Assembly (NCBI GenBank): GCA_026707225.1
Contig: JAPOXG010000010.1
Coordinates: forward strand, 124,001-188,000
Origin: Chloroflexota bacterium
GTDB lineage: Bacteria; Chloroflexota; Anaerolineae; Aggregatilineales; Phototrophicaceae
Reading direction: 5' to 3'
DNA: 64,000 nt
The position numbers and the translations under genes were made by a program. The notes under the pieces are model-generated. The model was given only the letters and a program-made list of their open reading frames with translations, had not been told where the DNA came from and searched no databases. Positions 60,033 through 64,000 of this stretch are shown here, one piece after another. Position 1 is the first letter of the stretch; each line of letters opens with the position of its first letter.

Positions 60033-61196
60033 TCATTCGGCGCACTTTCCCAAGGTTTGACAAAGCTGCGTGATATGAAGGCGGTCATGCTGCGCCGTAA
60101 AATGCGCCATCTCCAACAATGTGGTCAAGCCGAAAATGCTATGCCTTGCCGTCCTGCTCCATTGAGCCGGCGTCAAAGCGGCCAGCAGCCGAATCGTCTC
60201 CTCTCGTTCCCGCTGGAAGCAATCGAACGCTGCATAGCCATCGTCGTCGCATGGGGGAATATCTGGTCCGGGCGGCGGCGGCGCGGCGATAAACGGATCG
60301 TGTCGATCGAGGATGGCCTGCAGGCGCGCGCGATGCACCGGCGCTTCCGAATGCCATAGATGGCAGAGGATTTGCAGAATCGACCATTCATGCGGATCGG
60401 GCCTCTGCAGCCATTGATGACGCTTTACCTCAGCCAGGAGCCCGTGGAGAGCAGCGATATTGCCGATGAATTGCGGCAATATCATGGTCGACTGCAGTGG
60501 GCGCGGCAGGTATGTGAGCGGCCAGCCGGGTTCCTGGATGTATCGGAAAATGGCGCCGAGTTCGTCATGTTCCTTGACTTGCCAGGTGTGAATGCCAATG
60601 GCGCTGGCGGGCGCGATATCGTTCAGCGCGCTGTCGCCAATAAGCAATGTCTCATCCGGTTCGACGCCGACGCGGGCAACCGTCTCGGCAAAATAGGCGG
60701 CGCTTGGTTTGGCGAAGCGCATGTTCTCGCTGTGCGTGATGAAAGCGAAATCCGACATATAGCCGGACAATCCCGCCCAGCCAATTCGCTCGCGCGTGGC
60801 CGCCTCGGGGAAAAGCGGATTCGTCGCAATGGCAACGAGGAGGTTTTGCTCCAACAATGTTGCCACCAACTCCGCGGCCAAGTCAATTGGCGCGGTGATC
60901 GCCTTGAGGCGGCAGTAGTCTCCTGCGTAGAAGCCGGCGACGGCGGCGCGCAGTTCCGCTTTTGCCAGGGGCAGCTCAAGCGCGAGCGCGTCAAGAATGG
61001 TATCAGCGTTGGCGCGGTAGGTTGCCGGCTCGCGATTCAAGCGCCCGATGGCATGGCGCAGGGCATTGGACGCCTGATATATGTGGTAGCGTTCGGCAAA
61101 ATGCCGGTCCCACGCTTGGCGAAAAGCGGCGACCCATCGGCGATCGGGATTGCGCAGCAGGGTATTGTCAAGATCGAGCAAGACCGCCTTAATCAT
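60033..61196 (-). CDS. HAD hydrolase fused to a DinB-like domain
   Basis: 387 residues. The N-terminal part (1-230) is a HAD phosphatase: nucleophile motif AVLLDLDNTLLRNPD (D8, D10), LLVAIATNPLFPEAATRERI, and the acidic motif DETLLIGDSALNDIAPASAI. The C-terminal part (240-387) resembles DinB/YfiT four-helix proteins: HEWSILQILCHLWHSEAPVH and TLLEMAHFTAQHDRLHITQL, with histidines suitable for metal. The fusion is uncommon. ATG at 61196 is preferred; the longer in-frame version from 61385 begins inside the upstream gene in another frame. It overlaps that gene by 8 nt. The substrate is unknown. Confidence 0.85.
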   Translation of the reverse strand: MIKAVLLDLDNTLLRNPDRRWVAAFRQAWDRHFAERYHIYQASNALRHAIGRLNREPATYRANADTILDALALELPLAKAELRAAVAGFYAGDYCRLKAITAPIDLAAELVATLLEQNLLVAIATNPLFPEAATRERIGWAGLSGYMSDFAFITHSENMRFAKPSAAYFAETVARVGVEPDETLLIGDSALNDIAPASAIGIHTWQVKEHDELGAIFRYIQEPGWPLTYLPRPLQSTMILPQFIGNIAALHGLLAEVKRHQWLQRPDPHEWSILQILCHLWHSEAPVHRARLQAILDRHDPFIAAPPPPGPDIPPCDDDGYAAFDCFQREREETIRLLAALTPAQWSRTARHSIFGLTTLLEMAHFTAQHDRLHITQLCQTLGKCAE

Positions 61197-61536
61197 CACT
61201 GCTTTCCAGGGCTTGACGGAAGATATCCAAGCCCGGATGGTCGTCCGGGCAGCCGACGTAGGGATCAACCTTTTCACCGTTTTTGAGGCAGATCGCTTCA
61301 ACTTCCACCCGGCGGACGAAGCCGAGGAAACCGGCTTTGATGGTGAGGATGAGCTGCGTGTCCGGGCTGGCGTTGGCCAGTACAATGTCGGGCACGGGAC
61401 ATTTCACGCAATCCTTCGGGTGCCAGGCTTCGGAATCCGGATTGCTCTTGGCCAGGCGGCATTCTTCGATGTCGCGGGTGTGGCGATTATGGTCAGCGTA
61501 GTAATGCGGGCATTCGCGACCGGCAGGGGTTTCCAT
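61189..61536 (-). CDS. Small Cys-rich protein of unknown function
   Basis: 115 residues with seven-odd Cys/His positions spread as RECPHYYADHNRHTRDIEEC, KDCVKCPVPD, ICLKNGEKV and GCPDDHPG. The CVKC pair and the others could bind zinc or a cluster. No known family. It starts 9 nt after the helicase gene and overlaps the HAD-DinB gene by 8 nt, so it is in one unit with both. The neighbours (helicase, HAD hydrolase) give no clear function. Confidence 0.75.
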   Translation of the reverse strand: METPAGRECPHYYADHNRHTRDIEECRLAKSNPDSEAWHPKDCVKCPVPDIVLANASPDTQLILTIKAGFLGFVRRVEVEAICLKNGEKVDPYVGCPDDHPGLDIFRQALESSDD

Positions 61537-61545
61537 AGTCCGTTC

Positions 61546-64000
61546 TCAATACTCATTCATCCAGGCGGACGCGACCTGCGGCAAGTTCTCCAATGCGCCA
61601 TATTGTACTGTGCAATCGGGAAGCGATTCAAGAAAATCGGCGCCGTAGCGCTTGCTGATGACCCGGCTGTCAAATATAGCGACCACGCCGCGATCGCTGC
61701 GGCTTCGAATTAATCGGCCGAAACCTTGCCGGAATCGCAGGATGGCATCGGGCACGGCGTATTGCTGGAAAGCATCGCTGTAGGTCTCGGAACGAGCGGA
61801 GAAGACTGGATCCGAAGGAACAGCGAATGGCAGCCGCGCGATAATGAGGCCGCTGAGATTATCGCCGGGAATATCAACCCCCTCCCAGAAGCTGCGCGTG
61901 CCCATCAGCACCGCTCTTTCCGTCCTTTTGAAAGCCGCGAGCAGGGCATCTCGGCTGCCGCCGAAGCTCTGATCGTAGACGGTGATGTCGCCAAGCGCGA
62001 GGCGGGGCGTTACCGCGCGCGATGTTTCCCGCAACTGGGCGTAGCTGGTAAACAGAACCATCACCCGGCCCTGCAGCTCGGCCGCCAATTCGATGACGCC
62101 GCGCTCGACCATGCGCTGATAATCATGGCGCTGGCTCGGCTCGGGCATGTCCGTCGGTACATATAGCATGGTCGAAGCTTTGAAGTTGAAAGGCGAACCC
62201 AGCGATACTTCCCGAAAGTCCTCCGTGTACAATCGTTCCGAGATATGTTTGAAGTTACCCTGCGTTGTTAAGGTCGCGCTGGTGAGGACGATGCTTTCCA
62301 GGCGCTGATTGAGGTATTCCTCCATCATGGGTCCGACGTGCAGGGGCGAAATATGGATTTGCATCCGATCCGGGCTGTCTCTTGAGGTGACCGCGTAAAT
62401 CGCGTTGCCCTGGGGATCGTTGGTAAAATGTTCCAGTTGCTCGTGGATCTCCGCCAGGAACCGCCAATTCGCCCGAATCTCGCTGCTGAAGTCATTGAAG
62501 GCCGGCATTTGGTAGCGCTCGTATCGCGGCAAAGCCTTGTAAAGATGCTCTAGTGAATCGGTCACGGCCAGGAAGTATTCGGCGAGGCGACGCCAGGCCG
62601 CCCGCACGCTCGCGAAGCCGCCTGAATCCCTATGCGAATTCAGCATCCGCCTGGGGTATCGCCCTCCTAGTTTGCTGGTCTTGCTGAAATCGTGAAGAGC
62701 GCGAAAGTAACGTCGAATTTCTCGTTTCATCTCGTCAACGGCAGCGCTGATGTTGGCAATAAAAGTCTCGAGCCGGTTCACTTCATCATCAGGAAAATGA
62801 CCGCGCGCGGCGGCGAGAAAGAGACCGAAGGCGCCGCTACTGGCTGTTCCCAGTTCGCGCAGGCGCGTCATGATCAGCTGCTGGTCAAGGCGGCGGCTTA
62901 AGCCGTCGGTGATCGCGTCTTCGAGTTGATGCGCTTCGTCGACGACCAAATGGTAATAATCGGGCAATGCGCGATTGTCGATTCTGGCATCGGCAATCAA
63001 GAGCGCGTGATTGGTAATCAAGATATGAGCCGTGTCCGCTCGTTTGCGCGCCTTGTAGTAGGGACAAACGCCGTCCATTTCGCTGGCGCAGCGAAAGGCG
63101 GTGCAGTCCTCGTCTTGCGCGCTCAATCGCGACCACACCGTCCACTCGCCGGCGCGCAAGTTTATCTCGCCGCGGTCGCCGGACGAACTGTTATCGAGCC
63201 AGACGAGAATCTTGGCCAATGTCCGCAATTCATCCAGGTTCGCCGGTTTGCGCTCCCGAAGGGTCGCCAGCCGCCGCGGACAAAGATAGTTGCCCCGGCC
63301 TTTCATCAGCGCGGCTTGCAGCTCGTCGCCGACAACTTGACGAACGAGTGGGATATCTTTCTGAAGCAGCTGCTCCTGCAAGTTGATCGTGTTCGTCGAT
63401 ACGGTCACGCGCTGCCCATTGGACACTGCCCAAAGCGCTGCCGGGACGAGATAGGCGATTGACTTTCCCGTGCCCGTGCCAGCCTCGATCATGAGGTGTT
63501 CGCCCTCATTGAAAGCCTGCGTGACTTCATGCGCCATTTGCAGCTGCTGCTCGCGCGCTTCGTAGGCGCTGTGGCAGCTTGCCAGCTCGCCGCTCTCGCC
63601 GAAGACTTGCTCAACAGCGGACGGGCTCAGAGGTCTGTGCCCGGCCTGCGCGATATCCAGCGCGGGAGCGGTTAGCCTCTCGGCCGCGAAGGGCTCGCGC
63701 GCGCGGGTCATGCCTTGGGTCTGTAAGCCAACTGACAGAGCCGCTTGAAAGACTTCGCGCAAGTGCCAGGTTAGTCCGCTGCTGGCCGCGATGATTTCCG
63801 CCACCAGGCTGGTCGGCAACTGGCAAACCATCTCCCAAAGTCTCCAATAGAGATGGCCTGTCGCCAGCGCGTCATCGAATGCCCGATGGGCGCGCGCCAA
63901 TTCAATCCCCATGAGATCTGACAGGCTGCCGAGATTGTAGCGAGGGGCGGAGGGCAGCATGATCGATGCGAACTCAACGGTGTCAATGGGGAGATTCGCG
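61546..64000 (-). CDS. dinG: DinG-type helicase with N-terminal DnaQ-like exonuclease, 5' part outside the window
   Basis: The frame stays open to the right edge, and codons before the first ATG (63960) still read as protein (NLPIDTVEFASIMLPSAPRY), the end of a DEDDh exonuclease domain (HRAFDDALATG carries its last His and Asp). So this is an incomplete gene of at least 817 residues. The helicase has Walker A MIEAGTGTGKSIAYLVPA, the DEAH box LVVDEAHQLEDA, four cysteines of an XPD-type Fe-S cluster (GNYLC, DEDC, FRC, GVC) and motif VI region FRQGFGRLIRSRSDRG. DinG-type enzymes unwind DNA and R-loops. Downstream genes are coupled. Confidence 0.93.
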   Translation of the reverse strand, partial: ANLPIDTVEFASIMLPSAPRYNLGSLSDLMGIELARAHRAFDDALATGHLYWRLWEMVCQLPTSLVAEIIAASSGLTWHLREVFQAALSVGLQTQGMTRAREPFAAERLTAPALDIAQAGHRPLSPSAVEQVFGESGELASCHSAYEAREQQLQMAHEVTQAFNEGEHLMIEAGTGTGKSIAYLVPAALWAVSNGQRVTVSTNTINLQEQLLQKDIPLVRQVVGDELQAALMKGRGNYLCPRRLATLRERKPANLDELRTLAKILVWLDNSSSGDRGEINLRAGEWTVWSRLSAQDEDCTAFRCASEMDGVCPYYKARKRADTAHILITNHALLIADARIDNRALPDYYHLVVDEAHQLEDAITDGLSRRLDQQLIMTRLRELGTASSGAFGLFLAAARGHFPDDEVNRLETFIANISAAVDEMKREIRRYFRALHDFSKTSKLGGRYPRRMLNSHRDSGGFASVRAAWRRLAEYFLAVTDSLEHLYKALPRYERYQMPAFNDFSSEIRANWRFLAEIHEQLEHFTNDPQGNAIYAVTSRDSPDRMQIHISPLHVGPMMEEYLNQRLESIVLTSATLTTQGNFKHISERLYTEDFREVSLGSPFNFKASTMLYVPTDMPEPSQRHDYQRMVERGVIELAAELQGRVMVLFTSYAQLRETSRAVTPRLALGDITVYDQSFGGSRDALLAAFKRTERAVLMGTRSFWEGVDIPGDNLSGLIIARLPFAVPSDPVFSARSETYSDAFQQYAVPDAILRFRQGFGRLIRSRSDRGVVAIFDSRVISKRYGADFLESLPDCTVQYGALENLPQVASAWMNEY

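Noticed and set aside
1..64000. CRISPR arrays, transposases, integrases, phage genes or toxin-antitoxin pairs
   Set aside because: I looked for regular repeat-spacer patterns and for typical protein motifs on both strands and found none.

Overview
This is a bacterial chromosome segment with dense operons, and it looks like core genome rather than a mobile island. I infer a member of the Chloroflexota (Anaerolineae-like), probably from a metagenome. The reasons are the combination of SufBCD with SufU, paired PucR-type regulators around a stand-alone glutamate synthase large subunit, an RsmD with an APPQ motif, a long L34 protein, short G/C-rich inverted-repeat elements between genes, and several conserved-looking proteins without known function. 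No rRNA, phage, IS transposase or CRISPR array is visible. The taxonomic call is inference.

Layout. 1-3.1 kb: a 7TM sensor-like membrane protein cut by the window edge, an acetyltransferase, and a primary-type sigma-70 factor with its own terminator and promoter. 3.1-3.9 kb: a long intergenic region with an inverted repeat, a strong promoter and a structured RNA of about 170 nt that ends in a terminator just before argC. 3.9-15 kb: overlapping argC-argB-argD-argJ (cyclic ornithine pathway), then carA and carB (carbamoyl phosphate), hpt, and the CCA-adding enzyme. 15-21.3 kb: rsmD and a small TPR protein on the minus strand, then a plus-strand run of two GNATs, an AlaX-like editing protein, an unknown protein and three successive membrane-anchored TPR proteins. 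21.5-24.8 kb: ileS with a clear terminator. 24.9-33.7 kb: two PucR-type regulators on either side of gltB, plus a small 4-TM protein whose promoter carries a 13-bp-arm palindrome. 33.9-36.3 kb: a three-gene minus-strand operon of proteins I do not recognise. 36.6-40.3 kb: the ribosome/RNase P/membrane-insertase block rpmH-rnpA-yidD-lipoprotein-yidC-khpB, without dnaA next to it. 40.3-47.6 kb: PfkB kinase, amidohydrolase, DM13 protein, Tpx peroxidase, M29 aminopeptidase and a large SH3/TIM-barrel/M23 protein. 47.6-54.5 kb: a MIP18-family protein divergent from sufC-(small TM protein)-sufB-sufD-sufU-Rieske, then GDPD and methyltransferase. 54.8 kb: tRNA-His(GUG). 55-64 kb: an SRPBCC protein with a disordered tail, three small membrane proteins, Nnr NAD(P)HX repair, a polyprenyl synthase, a HAD-DinB fusion, a Cys-rich small protein and a DnaQ-DinG type helicase that runs off the right edge.

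How they fit together. The arg and car genes supply ornithine and carbamoyl phosphate, and GltB supplies the glutamate they consume. The gltB locus therefore belongs to the same nitrogen economy, with the PucR proteins as likely local regulators. The suf block builds Fe-S clusters needed by GltB, DinG and the Rieske protein, but SufS (the cysteine desulfurase) is not here. The tRNA-His gene lacks an encoded CCA, so it depends on an enzyme like the CCA-adding enzyme encoded upstream.

The best candidates for something undescribed are the structured RNA before argC, the three-gene operon at 33879-36330, the three tandem TPR membrane proteins, and the palindromic control elements at suf and at 33.7 kb.
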